Shown: positions 1 through 10,431 of the stretch, piece after piece
Numbering within the stretch: the stretch's first letter is position 1
How the letters are laid out: each line of letters opens with the position of its first letter
Notes under the pieces: generated by a model
Databases searched by the model: none
Seen by the model: the letters and a program-made list of their open reading frames with translations, nothing else
What the model was told of the DNA's origin: nothing
Assembly: GCF_013839525.1 (NCBI RefSeq)
Contig: NZ_JACDIS010000007.1
Coordinates: 186,001-250,000, forward strand
Length of the DNA stretch: 64,000 bases
Direction: 5' to 3'
Source: Chthonobacter rhizosphaerae
GTDB taxonomy: Bacteria > Pseudomonadota > Alphaproteobacteria > Rhizobiales > Pleomorphomonadaceae
Program-made: the position numbers and the translations under genes

Positions 1-1
1 C

Positions 2-1798
<1,797 letters not shown>

Positions 1799-1808
1799 CG
1801 GCGGGCGC

Positions 1809-1841
1809 GGGACGGGGCCGTCTTCACCAGAGCCCCGTCCC
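1809..1841 (+). terminator. Hairpin after ligA, terminator-like
   Basis: A perfect 10-bp stem (GGGACGGGGC at 1809-1818 pairing with GCCCCGTCCC at 1832-1841) with a 13-nt loop begins 11 nt after the ligA stop codon. No U-tract follows, so it may stabilise the 3' end or act with Rho rather than terminate on its own. Confidence 0.55.
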
Positions 1842-1916
1842 TGGTCATGGGCGAGAGTGATGGGCGAGTGAGGTCCGGCCTCGTCGGTCTTCCCGGACGG
1901 CCCTGTTCGGTCCCTG

Positions 1917-2249
1917 TCAGGCCACCTGCGGCTGGCTCTTCGCCCGAGGGGCGTTGAACCGCAGCACGATCTCGCCCGAGACCGGGTCGGTGACGCCGAG
2001 CCCGCCCCCTCGGTCCTCCAGCATGTGCCGGACCTTGTCGAGTTCGGCGATCATGGCGGGCCGGTTGGCCGCCATCGCCTCCATGCTGTCCCATTCGCCA
2101 ACGAAGCAGAAGTCGCGCTCCCCGGTCCTGACGATGTAGGCGCCGCGCAAACCTGACCAGTCCTGCGAGCGGGCCTGCGCCTGCGTGTCGAGGAACTGCA
2201 TCTCGAACCCCGGCTTCACTCGCATCCGAACCACGTTGGACACGTCCAT
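1917..2249 (-). CDS. ABM-domain (antibiotic biosynthesis monooxygenase-like) protein
   Basis: A 110-residue single-domain protein with the ferredoxin-like dimeric alpha/beta-barrel pattern: N-terminal strand NVVRMRVKPGFE, then a helix, then the strand FCFVGEWDS and a final helix with MIAELDKVRHML. ABM-fold proteins include quinol monooxygenases and haem-degrading enzymes, but many are of unknown role and no catalytic set is diagnostic here. It lies 94 bp downstream of the secreted protein gene on the same strand, so the two may be co-transcribed. Function is inferred only at fold level. Confidence 0.7.
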   Translation of the reverse strand: MDVSNVVRMRVKPGFEMQFLDTQAQARSQDWSGLRGAYIVRTGERDFCFVGEWDSMEAMAANRPAMIAELDKVRHMLEDRGGGLGVTDPVSGEIVLRFNAPRAKSQPQVA

Positions 2250-2343
2250 GTCGGCCTCCCTTGGCTTGTGCTTGAGGGTCGATGTGGAGCGGGCGCCCGA
2301 CCGGGCGTCCGCATCGCTCTGGCTGATCGGTCTGCCCCGATCG

Positions 2344-2898
2344 TCACTCCACCGGGATCATCAGGTGGGCGTAGGGCGTCCCCGGCCACATGACGTAAGG
2401 CACCGAGGTGTCCGGGGCGGCGGCGTCAGGGTAGCCGCTCATCAGTTTGCCCGCGTTCACGACCATCACGTGGGGGCCGGTGGTGATCCAGCTGTTCTCT
2501 TCCGTGGGCTTGGTGGCATAGGGGTCCGTGTTGCTGGCGTCGGTGCCGCCTTCCAGCATGTACATGAAGCCCACCTTGTCCTCGGGAGGCGGGGTCTTGC
2601 TGATCCAGGCCATGGCCCACTCCATGGCGTTGGCGTCGCCGCACATGGGATCGGGGCCGGGCGTCGCGGGGCTGTCGGGCATGCACCACCAGCCGTTGGT
2701 CCCTTCGCGCACCGTCCGCATCGTCCCGTCCTGCCCCATGGCGTAGACGGTGGCATTGCTCGAAACGGCGGTCGGAGCAGCCGTTTCGGCGCTGGCGATC
2801 AGGGCTGCGTCATCGGTGGTCGGCTGGTCCTGGGCCTGTCCGGAACTGCCCACGGCGACCAGTGCAAGCGCGGGAAGAAGCGCAAGTATGTGTCTCAT
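2344..2898 (-). CDS. Conserved secreted protein of unknown function
   Basis: A 184-residue protein. The start at 2898 was chosen over longer frames because it follows a good Shine-Dalgarno (AGGGAG, about 7 nt before ATG) and begins a clean Sec signal peptide (MRHILALLPALALVAVG, cleavage near AQA/QD at about residue 22). The mature part has paired Cys (WWCMP and DPMCGD), probably a disulfide, and a conserved-looking C-terminus PYVMWPGTPYAHLMIPVE. I recognise it as a widespread hypothetical family but not a function. It is probably periplasmic and probably the first gene of a pair with the ABM-domain gene. Confidence 0.8.
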   Translation of the reverse strand: MRHILALLPALALVAVGSSGQAQDQPTTDDAALIASAETAAPTAVSSNATVYAMGQDGTMRTVREGTNGWWCMPDSPATPGPDPMCGDANAMEWAMAWISKTPPPEDKVGFMYMLEGGTDASNTDPYATKPTEENSWITTGPHVMVVNAGKLMSGYPDAAAPDTSVPYVMWPGTPYAHLMIPVE

Positions 2899-3402
2899 GG
2901 TGATCTCCCTGGTGCGACGACACGAGCGCGGCCACCCTTGAAGGTGGTCGGAGGGCAGCGCGGGGCCTGCACAAGCCTTGGCGGGCGGCCCAACAAGGGT
3001 CGTCATTCGGTCAGGGAGAGTACAGGCCGGCTCGCGACACGCAGCCCCGGTTACCGCATACTCGGCGGGGTCTGGGGACCAGGAGGGTCCGCGTTCGTCG
3101 AAAAGGACGCGCGGATCACGGCGGGAAGCCAAGCCTCGCACTTGGCAATGCTACCAGACCTGCGCGACCCGCTCAACGGCCCCGAAAGGAGTCGCCCGCC
3201 TTTCGAAGGACCGTGCGGACGGTCTCTCAACGCTCATGCCACGCCTGGCGCATGCTCCTGCCGCACCGAACCCGTCACGCACGCGACCTTTCCCTCGGCA
3301 CCGCCCATCCCTCCCCGATGCGGCGGATCCCATCCCTCCGCCCCTTGCCCGACCTCCCGCCTCTCCCCATAGTCGCTCCACCCTCGTTCCCGGAGACCGC
3401 CC
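2899..3402. other. Intergenic region with no supported gene
   Basis: About 500 bp between the divergent secreted-protein gene and pncA. Open frames here show no signal peptide, motif or good ribosome site. It presumably holds the two divergent promoters. I see no repeat or convincing hairpin in it. Confidence 0.5.
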
Positions 3403-4035
3403 ATGTCCCTCGTCCTTCTCCCGACCGACGCCCTCATCGTGGTCGACGTCCAGAACGACTTCTGCCCGGGCGGCGCGCTCGCCGTGGCGGACGGCGACGC
3501 GGTGGTGCCGGTGATCAACGGGCTCGCGCCGCACTTCCGCAACGTGATCCTGACCCAGGACTGGCACCCCGCCGGCCACGCGTCCTTCGCGTCGTCGCAC
3601 GCCGGCAAGTCGCCCTTCGAGACCACCGACATGCCCTACGGCGTCCAGGTGCTCTGGCCCGATCACTGCGTGCAGGGCACCCCCGGGGCGGACCTACACC
3701 CGGATCTTTCCGTCCCCCATGCCCAGCTCATCATCCGCAAGGGCTACCACCCGACCGTGGACAGCTATTCCGCCTTCCAGGAGGCGGACCGGGCCACCCA
3801 CACGGGTCTCGCCGGCTACCTGAAGGAGCGCGGCATCCTGCGCGTCTTCGTGGCCGGCCTCGCCACCGACTACTGCGTCGCCTGGACCGCCCTCGACGCC
3901 CGCGCGGCCGGGTTCGACGCCCTGGTGATCGAGGACGCCAGCCGCGGCATCGACCTCGGCGGCTCCATGGCCAAGGCCTGGGACGACATGGCCGCCGCGG
4001 GCGTTAGCCGCATCCGGTCGGCCGAAATCCTCTGA
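3403..4035 (+). CDS. pncA: Nicotinamidase (pyrazinamidase) PncA
   Basis: Deamidates nicotinamide to nicotinate for NAD salvage, in the cytoplasm. The 210-residue isochorismatase-fold protein shows the full catalytic triad: Asp15 (VVDVQNDF), Lys113 (IIRKGY) and Cys158 (ATDYCV). The metal site is represented by Asp53 and His55 (QDWHPAGH) and His88 (PDHCVQG). The length matches the family (about 210). The ATG at 3403 follows a CGGAGA ribosome site. It is monocistronic as far as seen, with an AraC-type regulator 65 bp downstream on the same strand. Confidence 0.96.
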   Translation: MSLVLLPTDALIVVDVQNDFCPGGALAVADGDAVVPVINGLAPHFRNVILTQDWHPAGHASFASSHAGKSPFETTDMPYGVQVLWPDHCVQGTPGADLHPDLSVPHAQLIIRKGYHPTVDSYSAFQEADRATHTGLAGYLKERGILRVFVAGLATDYCVAWTALDARAAGFDALVIEDASRGIDLGGSMAKAWDDMAAAGVSRIRSAEIL

Positions 4036-4051
4036 CGAATGGAGCCGCCGG

Positions 4052-4070
4052 CGCAATTTCGTTCAAGACG
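4052..4070. promoter_or_regulatory. 19-bp motif, copy 1 (before araC-type gene)
   Basis: The sequence CGCAATTTCGTTCAAGACG lies 30 bp before the AraC-family gene start and recurs exactly at 5004-5022 in front of azlC. An exact 19-bp AT-containing match in a ~70% GC region is unlikely by chance. It is a candidate operator for the AraC-family protein, which would then autoregulate and control azlCD. Confidence 0.6.
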
Positions 4071-4100
4071 GCGGCGACCCGACGGCCTACATCATCATCC

Positions 4101-4955
4101 ATGGACACGATCGCCCAGTCGGCAGCGCTCGACCCCTCGACGTTCGGCAACACGGACCGCGCGCGCTTCTGGCGCGAGACCCGCCATGGCGGGCTCGAAT
4201 GCCTGAGCGCCGCCTTCCGGGTGCATCGCTACGCGCCGCACAGCCACGACACCTTTGTGATCGGCGTCATCGAGGCCGGCTGCGAGGCCTATCGCCTGCG
4301 CGGCGAGCGCCATTACGCGATGGCCGGCGACGTCTGTTTCGTCAACCCGGGCGAGGTCCACGACGGAGAGCCCCTCGGCGACGGCTACGCCTATCGCATG
4401 ACCTATCCGTCCGAGGCGCTGATGGCCGCCGTGGCGGCGGATCTCAGGGACCGTGACGCCCACGGCGTGCCGCACTTCCGCTCGGCCGTCGTGACCGACC
4501 CGGAGGCCTTCGCGCTGTTCGGACGCGCCCATCGCCTGCTGGAGGCGGGCGCCGGCGCCCTCGGGGCCGACGAGGCCCTCCTGGCAGCCTACGCCCTCCT
4601 GGTGGAGCGCCACGCCGACGTGCCGGCGCGCCCCCTGGCCGAAGCGCCCGCCGCTGTCCAGCGCGCCCGCGACTATCTGGACGCCCACCATACGGAGGAC
4701 GTGGACCTCGCCACCCTCGCCGCCGTGGCGGGCCTCTCCCGCCATCACCTGGTCCGGGCCTTCAAGCGCCACACCGGCCTGACACCCCACGCCTTCCAGA
4801 CCGACCGGCGCGTCCGCACCGCCCGCCGCCTCCTCGGCGCGGGCGAGGCCCTGGCGGACGTGGCGGCCGCCTGCGGCTTCAGCGACCAGAGCCACCTCAC
4901 CCGCGTGTTCAAGGCACGGGTCGGCGTGCCGCCCGGCGCGTTTCGGGTGGCCTGA
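4101..4955 (+). CDS. AraC-family transcriptional regulator, cupin type, probable azlCD regulator
   Basis: A 284-residue regulator. The N-terminal half is a cupin sensor (YAPHSHDTFVIGVIEAGCE, then GDVCFVNPGEVHDGEP). The C-terminal ~100 residues carry the two AraC helix-turn-helix motifs (LATLAAVAGLSRHHLVRAFK and LADVAAACGFSDQSHLTRVF). The location just upstream of and parallel to azlCD, with an identical 19-bp motif before each, supports local control of that exporter. AraC cupin regulators next to AzlC/LysE-type exporters usually respond to an amino acid. The ligand is not visible from sequence. Confidence 0.93.
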   Translation: MDTIAQSAALDPSTFGNTDRARFWRETRHGGLECLSAAFRVHRYAPHSHDTFVIGVIEAGCEAYRLRGERHYAMAGDVCFVNPGEVHDGEPLGDGYAYRMTYPSEALMAAVAADLRDRDAHGVPHFRSAVVTDPEAFALFGRAHRLLEAGAGALGADEALLAAYALLVERHADVPARPLAEAPAAVQRARDYLDAHHTEDVDLATLAAVAGLSRHHLVRAFKRHTGLTPHAFQTDRRVRTARRLLGAGEALADVAAACGFSDQSHLTRVFKARVGVPPGAFRVA

Positions 4956-5003
4956 ACCGACGCTCCCGTCGTCTCCTGTCGGCGGCCGCCGCCTCGCCGG
5001 ACC

Positions 5004-5022
5004 CGCAATTTCGTTCAAGACG
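5004..5022. promoter_or_regulatory. 19-bp motif, copy 2 (before azlC)
   Basis: An exact second copy of CGCAATTTCGTTCAAGACG, 95 bp before the azlC start. It is followed by GAAATAGCAGTTTG, the most AT-rich stretch of this gap and a plausible promoter zone. See the first copy at 4052-4070. Confidence 0.6.
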
Positions 5023-5117
5023 AAATAGCAGTTTGCCGTCATGGTCCCGGCCGTCCTCACCACGGCGGGCGAACCGACACGAATGACCCGCTCATCCCTC
5101 CCCCTCCAGGGTTTCTG

Positions 5118-5852
5118 ATGCTCGCACCCCCATCCCCGTCCTCAGACGCCCGCGCCGGTCTGGCGGACGTCCTTCCGGCCACCCTGGCCGTCATTCCCTT
5201 CGCCCTTCTCCTCGGCGGCCAGGCGGCCCAGAAAGGCCTGTCGGCGCTCGACATGCTGGCCATGTCGTCGATCGTGTTCGCGGGCGGCTCCCAGTTCCTG
5301 GCGGTCGGCCTCTGGACCGACCCGGCTCCGTGGGCCGCCCTCGCGCTCGCCGCCTTCCTGATCAACCTCCGCCACGTGCTGATGGGCGCCTCGCTCGCCC
5401 GCAAGCTCGACCGCTTCCCGGCGTGGCAGCGCTTCGCGGGCGCGCATCTGATGACGGACGAGACATGGGCCCTCGCCGAGCGGCGGGCCCTCGACCGGCC
5501 GCTGACGCCGGCCTACTGGTTCGCGGCCGGCGCGCTTCTCTTCGTCAACTGGCAGATCTGGACCGTGCTCGGCGTCCTGCTCGGCGGGCTCGTGGCCGAA
5601 CCGGAGCGCTACGGGTTCGACTTCGCCTTCCCGGCGGTGTTCATCGCCCTGGCGCTCGGCTTCTGGAAGGGCTGGCGCACCGGCCCGGTGATCGCCGCCT
5701 CCGCCCTCACGGCCGTCGCCGTCCACGCCCTCGTGCCCGGCGCCTGGTACGTCATCGCGGGCGCCCTCGCCGGCATCGCCGCCGCCGTCCTCACGACGCC
5801 GGCCGACGCCCCCGCCCCCGCCCCCGCTCCTGCGGAGGAGACCGCCCCGTGA
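5118..5852 (+). CDS. azlC: AzlC-family branched-chain amino acid exporter, large subunit
   Basis: Inner-membrane permease subunit (244 aa) expected to pair with AzlD for export of branched-chain amino acids or analogues. Family features: GLADVLPATLAVIPFALLLG at the N-terminus, FAGGSQFLAVGL in the first transmembrane hairpin, LINLRHVLMGAS, and HLMTDETWAL after the third segment. About seven hydrophobic segments are visible. The C-terminus is a short Pro/Ala run after residue 228. The last codons overlap the azlD start (GTGA at 5849-5852), so the two are translationally coupled. Confidence 0.93.
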   Translation: MLAPPSPSSDARAGLADVLPATLAVIPFALLLGGQAAQKGLSALDMLAMSSIVFAGGSQFLAVGLWTDPAPWAALALAAFLINLRHVLMGASLARKLDRFPAWQRFAGAHLMTDETWALAERRALDRPLTPAYWFAAGALLFVNWQIWTVLGVLLGGLVAEPERYGFDFAFPAVFIALALGFWKGWRTGPVIAASALTAVAVHALVPGAWYVIAGALAGIAAAVLTTPADAPAPAPAPAEETAP

Positions 5853-6148
5853 CCCTCGACCCGGTCAACCTTCTCGCCATCGTGGCCATGGGCCTTGCGA
5901 CCTACACCACCCGGGCCGCCGGCCTTCTCCTCGCCGACCGCCTGCCCCGCACCGGCCGGATCCGCGTCGCCCTGGAGGCGTTGCCGCCGGCGGTGCTCAC
6001 CGCCGTCATCGCCCCCGCCGTGCTGGCCGGTCCGGCGGAGATGCTGGCCGGGGCCGTCACGGTCGCGGCCGCCTTCCGGCTGCCGCTCCTCGCCGTGGTG
6101 GCCATCGGCGTCGCCAGCGCGGCCGGCTTCCGGCTCCTCGTCGGCTGA
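5849..6148 (+). CDS. azlD: AzlD-family small subunit of branched-chain amino acid exporter
   Basis: A 99-residue membrane protein starting with GTG at 5849, overlapping the azlC stop. It has the AzlD hallmarks: LLAIVAMGLATYTTRAAGLLLADRL at the N-terminus, ALEALPPAVLTAVIAPAVL in the middle and three to four hydrophobic helices. The GTG start is preferred because it places the conserved N-terminal helix in frame and couples to azlC. Its 3' end faces ftsZ, with a terminator hairpin between them. Confidence 0.93.
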   Translation: MTLDPVNLLAIVAMGLATYTTRAAGLLLADRLPRTGRIRVALEALPPAVLTAVIAPAVLAGPAEMLAGAVTVAAAFRLPLLAVVAIGVASAAGFRLLVG

Positions 6149-6220
6149 CGGAAGGCGAAGCCGGGCAGCGCCGCCCTCCCGGGTCCGTCGCCGCCCCCCT
6201 GTCCCACCCGCCTGAACGAG

Positions 6221-6248
6221 AAAAGGCCCGCGGATCGCTCCGCGGGCC
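6221..6248 (-). terminator. Intrinsic terminator of the dcw operon (after ftsZ)
   Basis: A 10-bp perfect stem (GGCCCGCGGA at 6225-6234, TCCGCGGGCC at 6239-6248) with a 4-nt loop. Read on the minus strand it runs directly into TTTT (6224-6221). It begins 35 nt after the ftsZ stop and marks the end of the dcw transcript. A looser T-run on the plus side may also help end azlCD. Confidence 0.85.
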
Positions 6249-6282
6249 TCGTCGTTTCAGGTCCGGCTCTTCGCCGGCTGGA

Positions 6283-8073
6283 TCAGCTCTGACGGCGCAG
6301 GAAGGCCGGGATCTCCAGCTGGTCGTCCTCGGTCACGCGCTGCGGCTGCGGACGGCCCTGGGGGTCGAGGCGGCCGGCGGCGCCCTGCGGCGCCTGGGGC
6401 GCCGGACGCTTGGCGTACTCGCTGCCGGCCGAGGCCGGGCGGGCCTGCTGCGGCGGAGCCTGGCGCGGCGCCTGCGGGGCGGGCGCGGCCGGGCGGGCCG
6501 CCTGCGGGGCCGGACGCGGGGTCACGGCTTCCGGCGCATGGTCGTCGTCACGCCGGCCGAGACCTACACTGGCGAGGCGGCGCAGAAGGCTCATCGGCCG
6601 ACGCTCCTCCTCGTGCTCCTCGTGGGCCGGCTGCGGGGCGGCGCCGCTGCGGAACTCGCGCTGGGCGACCTGCGGGAACTCGCCGATCTCCGGGATGCGC
6701 GGGGTCCGCACCATGCCCGACGGCCGCTCGGCGGTCGGCGGGATGTAGGGCGCCGGGGCCGGCTCGGCCACGTCGTTCACCGGGGCGCGGGGCTCCGGAT
6801 CGGCCGGGATGGCCGGCTCGTAGTGGGCGGCCGCCGGCTGGTAGGGCTCGATGGTGACGCGCGGGTCCTGGGTGGCGCGCGGCGCCTCGTGATGGGCGAG
6901 GTCGAGCGCCGCCTCGATGGCCGCCGCGGCGGCCGCATCGGCCGACGCGGTCTCGGGCGCCGGCTGCGGGGCGGGAGCCGCCTGCGGGGCTGCCGTCCGG
7001 GCGCCGTACTGGCGGGCCTCGGCGGCGACGACCGGCGACGGGGCGCGGGCGGCGCGGCTCGACACGTCCGCCACGCGGGCGGCCTGGGTCTCGTTCGGCT
7101 GGATGGCCTCCTGGTCGATGCCGGTGGCGACCACCGACACGCGGATGACGCCTTCCAGGCTGTCGTCGAAGGTGGCGCCGAGGATGATGTTGGCGTCCTG
7201 GTCCACTTCCTCGCGGATGCGGGTCGCCGCCTCGTCCACCTCGAACAGGGTCAGGTCCTTGCCGCCGGTGATCGAAATCAGCAGGCCGCGGGCGCCCTTC
7301 ATGGACACTTCGTCCAGCAGCGGGTTGGCGATCGCCGCCTCGGCCGCCTGGATGGCGCGCTTGTCGCCGGAGGCCTCGCCGGTGCCCATCATCGCCTTGC
7401 CCATGCCGCGCATGATCGAGCGAACGTCGGCGAAGTCGAGGTTGATGAGGCCTTCCTTCACCATCAGGTCGGTGATGCAGGCGACGCCGGAGTAGAGCAC
7501 CTGGTCGGCCATCGCGAAGGCGTCGGCGAAGGTGGTGCGCTCGTTGGCGATCCGGAACAGGTTCTGGTTCGGGATGACGATCAGGGTGTCGACCGAGGCC
7601 TGCAGTTCCTGGATGCCCGCGTCCGCAACGCGCATGCGGCGCACGCCCTCGAACTGGAAGGGCTTGGTGACGACGCCGACGGTGAGGATGCCGTGTTCGC
7701 GAGCCGCGCGCGCGATGACCGGGGCGGCGCCGGTGCCAGTGCCACCGCCCATGCCGGCCGTGATGAACACCATGTGGGAGCCGGCGAGATGGTCGTTGAT
7801 CTCGTCGATCACCTCTTCGGCGGCCGCGCGGCCGACTTCCGGCTGCGAGCCGGCGCCGAGGCCCTCGGTCACCGCCACGCCCATCTGCACGATGCGGTCC
7901 GACTTGGACATCGTCAGCGCCTGGGCGTCGGTGTTGGCCACCACGAACTCGACCCCCTGAAGCCCGGAGGTGATCATGTTGTTGACGGCGTTGCCGCCGG
8001 CGCCGCCGACACCGAACACGGTGATGCGGGGCTTCAGTTCCGTCAGGTCGGGCATCTTCAAGTTGATCGTCAT
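6283..8073 (-). CDS. ftsZ: Cell division protein FtsZ
   Basis: Tubulin-like GTPase that forms the Z-ring. The 596-residue protein has the GTP-binding signature GGGTGTG at 109-115, N-terminal [14 protein letters not shown] at 20-33 and the T7 loop [11 protein letters not shown]. After the globular domain (to about 320) comes a long Pro/Ala/Gln-rich linker of about 250 residues, typical of alphaproteobacteria. It ends with the conserved tail [11 protein letters not shown] that binds FtsA and other partners. The start at 8073 ([10 protein letters not shown]) matches alphaproteobacterial FtsZ and follows GAGGGTG. It is the last gene of the dcw operon. Confidence 0.98.
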   Translation of the reverse strand: MTINLKMPDLTELKPRITVFGVGGAGGNAVNNMITSGLQGVEFVVANTDAQALTMSKSDRIVQMGVAVTEGLGAGSQPEVGRAAAEEVIDEINDHLAGSHMVFITAGMGGGTGTGAAPVIARAAREHGILTVGVVTKPFQFEGVRRMRVADAGIQELQASVDTLIVIPNQNLFRIANERTTFADAFAMADQVLYSGVACITDLMVKEGLINLDFADVRSIMRGMGKAMMGTGEASGDKRAIQAAEAAIANPLLDEVSMKGARGLLISITGGKDLTLFEVDEAATRIREEVDQDANIILGATFDDSLEGVIRVSVVATGIDQEAIQPNETQAARVADVSSRAARAPSPVVAAEARQYGARTAAPQAAPAPQPAPETASADAAAAAAIEAALDLAHHEAPRATQDPRVTIEPYQPAAAHYEPAIPADPEPRAPVNDVAEPAPAPYIPPTAERPSGMVRTPRIPEIGEFPQVAQREFRSGAAPQPAHEEHEEERRPMSLLRRLASVGLGRRDDDHAPEAVTPRPAPQAARPAAPAPQAPRQAPPQQARPASAGSEYAKRPAPQAPQGAAGRLDPQGRPQPQRVTEDDQLEIPAFLRRQS

Positions 8074-8117
8074 GGCACCCTCGTCATCCTCTTCGCCGGT
8101 CTCGCGCCCTGGCGTCG

Positions 8118-8145
8118 AAAAATCTCGGCGGCTGTTCTTGCCGCC
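8118..8145 (-). terminator. Terminator-like hairpin between ftsA and ftsZ
   Basis: On the minus strand a GC-only 6-bp stem (positions 8145-8140 with 8132-8127, 7-nt loop) is followed within five nucleotides by TTTTT (8122-8118). It lies in the 121-bp ftsA-ftsZ gap. It may be a weak attenuator that sets the FtsA:FtsZ ratio, or the end of a transcript with ftsZ having its own promoter further upstream. Confidence 0.4.
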
Positions 8146-8194
8146 CCAATCCACTGTGTCTCTGTCGCGTCAAGCTCGATCCGGCATTCTGCCT

Positions 8195-9511
8195 TCAGAA
8201 ACTTTCGCGAAACCATTGTCCCACGCGGGAGACGAAGCCCCCGTTCGCGGCGATCGCCACCGACTTGCGGCGGGTCGTGAACTGTTCGATCTGCGCCACC
8301 TGCGGATAGATCAGGAGGCCGACGCCGGTCGCGAAGGCAGAGCCCCGCGCCGCTTCCGGCAGCCCCGCGATCCCGACCGGCCGGCCGAGACGCACGTTGC
8401 GTCCGAGGATCTTGCGGGCGAGCTCGGTCAGCCCGGTCAGCTGGCTCGCGCCGCCCGTGAGCACGATGCGTCGGCCGACCCGCCCGGCGAAGCCGGACGC
8501 GTGCAGGCGGTCGCGCACCACCTCCAGGATCTCCTCCGCCCGGGGGCGGATGATGTGGACGATCTGCGAGCGCGGCACATGGCTCGGCACGTCGTCGTCG
8601 CCCACCGGCTCGACGGTGACCATGTCGCGCTCGTCGCTGTCCGTGGCGATCACCGAGCCGTGCAGCGTCTTCAGCCGCTCCGCGTCCACGAGCCGGGCGG
8701 ACAGGCCGCGGGCGAGGTCCATGGTCACGTGGTGGCCGCCGAGGGCGAAGCCGTCCACGTGGACGAACTGGCCGTCCGCGAACACCGCGATCTTGGTGGT
8801 GCCGCCGCCGATGTCCACGCAGGCCACGCCGAGCTGGCTCTCGTCGTCCACGAGCGCCGCGAGGCCCGACGCGTAGGGCGTCGCCACCATGGTCTCCACT
8901 TCGAGGTGCGCCCTGTTGATGCAGATCTCCAGGTTCCGCACCGGCGCCGAATCCGCCGACACCATGTGGGTGTCCACCGACAGGCGCTGGCCCAGCATGC
9001 CGCGCGGGTCGCGGATGCCGCGGTTGCCGTCGAGCGCGTAGCCGATCGGCAGCGCGTGCACGATGGCGCGACCGTCCTTCGCCGTGTGCTCGCTGCCCGC
9101 CTCCAGCACCCGCTGGATGTCCGCCTCGCCCACCTCGCGGCCGGACAGGTCGAAGCCGGCGGAGAAGGTCTCGCTGCCGAGCCGACCGCAGGAGAGCGAC
9201 ACGATCAGCGATTCCACCGTCAGGCCCGCCATCCGCTCGGCCGCGTCCACGGCCAGCCGGATGGCCTTCTCGGCCTGGTCGAGATCCACCACCGCGCCGG
9301 CCTTGATGCCGCGCGAGCGCTGGTAGCCGAAGCCCAGCACCTCGATGGCGTGGGTGCGCCCCGGCAGCACGTCGCCGGCGGCGCGCGGGGTCAGCCGCGC
9401 GATGATGCAGCAGATCTTGGACGTGCCCACGTCGAGCACGGACACGATCACCGGCCGACGGGCCGGCAGCGGCCGCATGCGCTGGACACGATGGTCGCCG
9501 GACCGGCTCAT
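8195..9511 (-). CDS. ftsA: Cell division protein FtsA
   Basis: Actin-like protein that tethers FtsZ to the membrane. The 438-residue protein has the phosphate-1 motif VLDVGTSK, phosphate-2 VDIGGGTTKIAVF and the adenosine motif RIVLTGGASQLTG. It ends with an amphipathic segment (SRVGQWFRESF) of the kind that inserts into the membrane. The ATG at 9511 overlaps the ftsQ stop as ATGA, giving translational coupling, and excludes longer in-frame starts. Confidence 0.97.
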   Translation of the reverse strand: MSRSGDHRVQRMRPLPARRPVIVSVLDVGTSKICCIIARLTPRAAGDVLPGRTHAIEVLGFGYQRSRGIKAGAVVDLDQAEKAIRLAVDAAERMAGLTVESLIVSLSCGRLGSETFSAGFDLSGREVGEADIQRVLEAGSEHTAKDGRAIVHALPIGYALDGNRGIRDPRGMLGQRLSVDTHMVSADSAPVRNLEICINRAHLEVETMVATPYASGLAALVDDESQLGVACVDIGGGTTKIAVFADGQFVHVDGFALGGHHVTMDLARGLSARLVDAERLKTLHGSVIATDSDERDMVTVEPVGDDDVPSHVPRSQIVHIIRPRAEEILEVVRDRLHASGFAGRVGRRIVLTGGASQLTGLTELARKILGRNVRLGRPVGIAGLPEAARGSAFATGVGLLIYPQVAQIEQFTTRRKSVAIAANGGFVSRVGQWFRESF

Positions 9512-10431
9512 GCGTCCCTCGCCTTCTTCTTCATGGCCTTCTCGCGCGCCGCGATCAGCTCGTCCCGCGCCGCCTTGGCGGTGTCGGAGAGGCGCACGAC
9601 CATCCGATCGGGAAGGCGCAGGTCGACCGCCGTGAGGTCGCGGTCGAGGAAGCCGTTCTCCGCCTCCGCGCGGGCGAGTTCCGCCGCCGCCTGGGCCGGA
9701 TCGTGCTCCGGCAGCATCACCTGCACGCCGTTGTCGAGGAAGAGGTCCCAGCGCCGGTGCGACACCAGCATGGAGGCGCGCACCCGCGCCTTCAGCTCCG
9801 GCACGTCGTCGAGGACGGACATGATCTCGTGGACGCGGGTCTCCGCGCCGTCGCCCATCACCCGCGGCAGCGCGGTGAAGCGCGGCTCCAGGTGGGTGGT
9901 GATCACCGCCCCACCGCCGTCCACGATGGCGACCGGATCGGCCGGGGTCTTCTGCCAGAGCGCGGCCGGAACCCGCTCCTCCAGGACCACGCGCAGCTTG
10001 TCCGGGTAGATCTTCATCACCGAGACGGCCGAGAGCCACGGGTTCTGCTGCAGCCGGCTCCGCGCGGCCTCGATGTCGTAGAGGAACAGCGACTGGCCGG
10101 ACGGGATCGACAGGGTGTCGAGCACGTCCTGCTCGTCGAGCTCGCGCTGGCCGGTGATCTTGATGGCCGAGACCTTGAAGCCGACCCGCGCCGTCGTGTC
10201 GTTCAGAACGTCCAGCGTCTTGTCGGAGAGCACCATGCCGTAGGTGCCCCAGGCGGCCAGGTAGAGCACCGACGCGATGACGCCGGCGCCGCGGGGAAGC
10301 TGCGCCAGGACGCCCGCCTGCCGCCAGACCGGCTGGCGGTGGAGGCGCGGAACGCCGCGACGGCGCAGCCAGGACCGCCTCGGTCCCGCGCCGGTCGCTC
10401 TTCCGAACCACCTGGTCGTCAACGCATGCAA
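9508..10431 (-). CDS. ftsQ: Cell division protein FtsQ
   Basis: Bitopic divisome protein that bridges early and late division proteins (with FtsL/FtsB). The 307-residue protein has a basic cytoplasmic N-terminus ([15 protein letters not shown]), one transmembrane helix (about 48-68), then a POTRA domain ([18 protein letters not shown]) and the FtsQ beta domain ([24 protein letters not shown] is typical). It overlaps the 3' end of ddl by 13 bp and the 5' end of ftsA by 4 bp. Confidence 0.95.
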   Translation of the reverse strand: MHALTTRWFGRATGAGPRRSWLRRRGVPRLHRQPVWRQAGVLAQLPRGAGVIASVLYLAAWGTYGMVLSDKTLDVLNDTTARVGFKVSAIKITGQRELDEQDVLDTLSIPSGQSLFLYDIEAARSRLQQNPWLSAVSVMKIYPDKLRVVLEERVPAALWQKTPADPVAIVDGGGAVITTHLEPRFTALPRVMGDGAETRVHEIMSVLDDVPELKARVRASMLVSHRRWDLFLDNGVQVMLPEHDPAQAAAELARAEAENGFLDRDLTAVDLRLPDRMVVRLSDTAKAARDELIAAREKAMKKKARDA

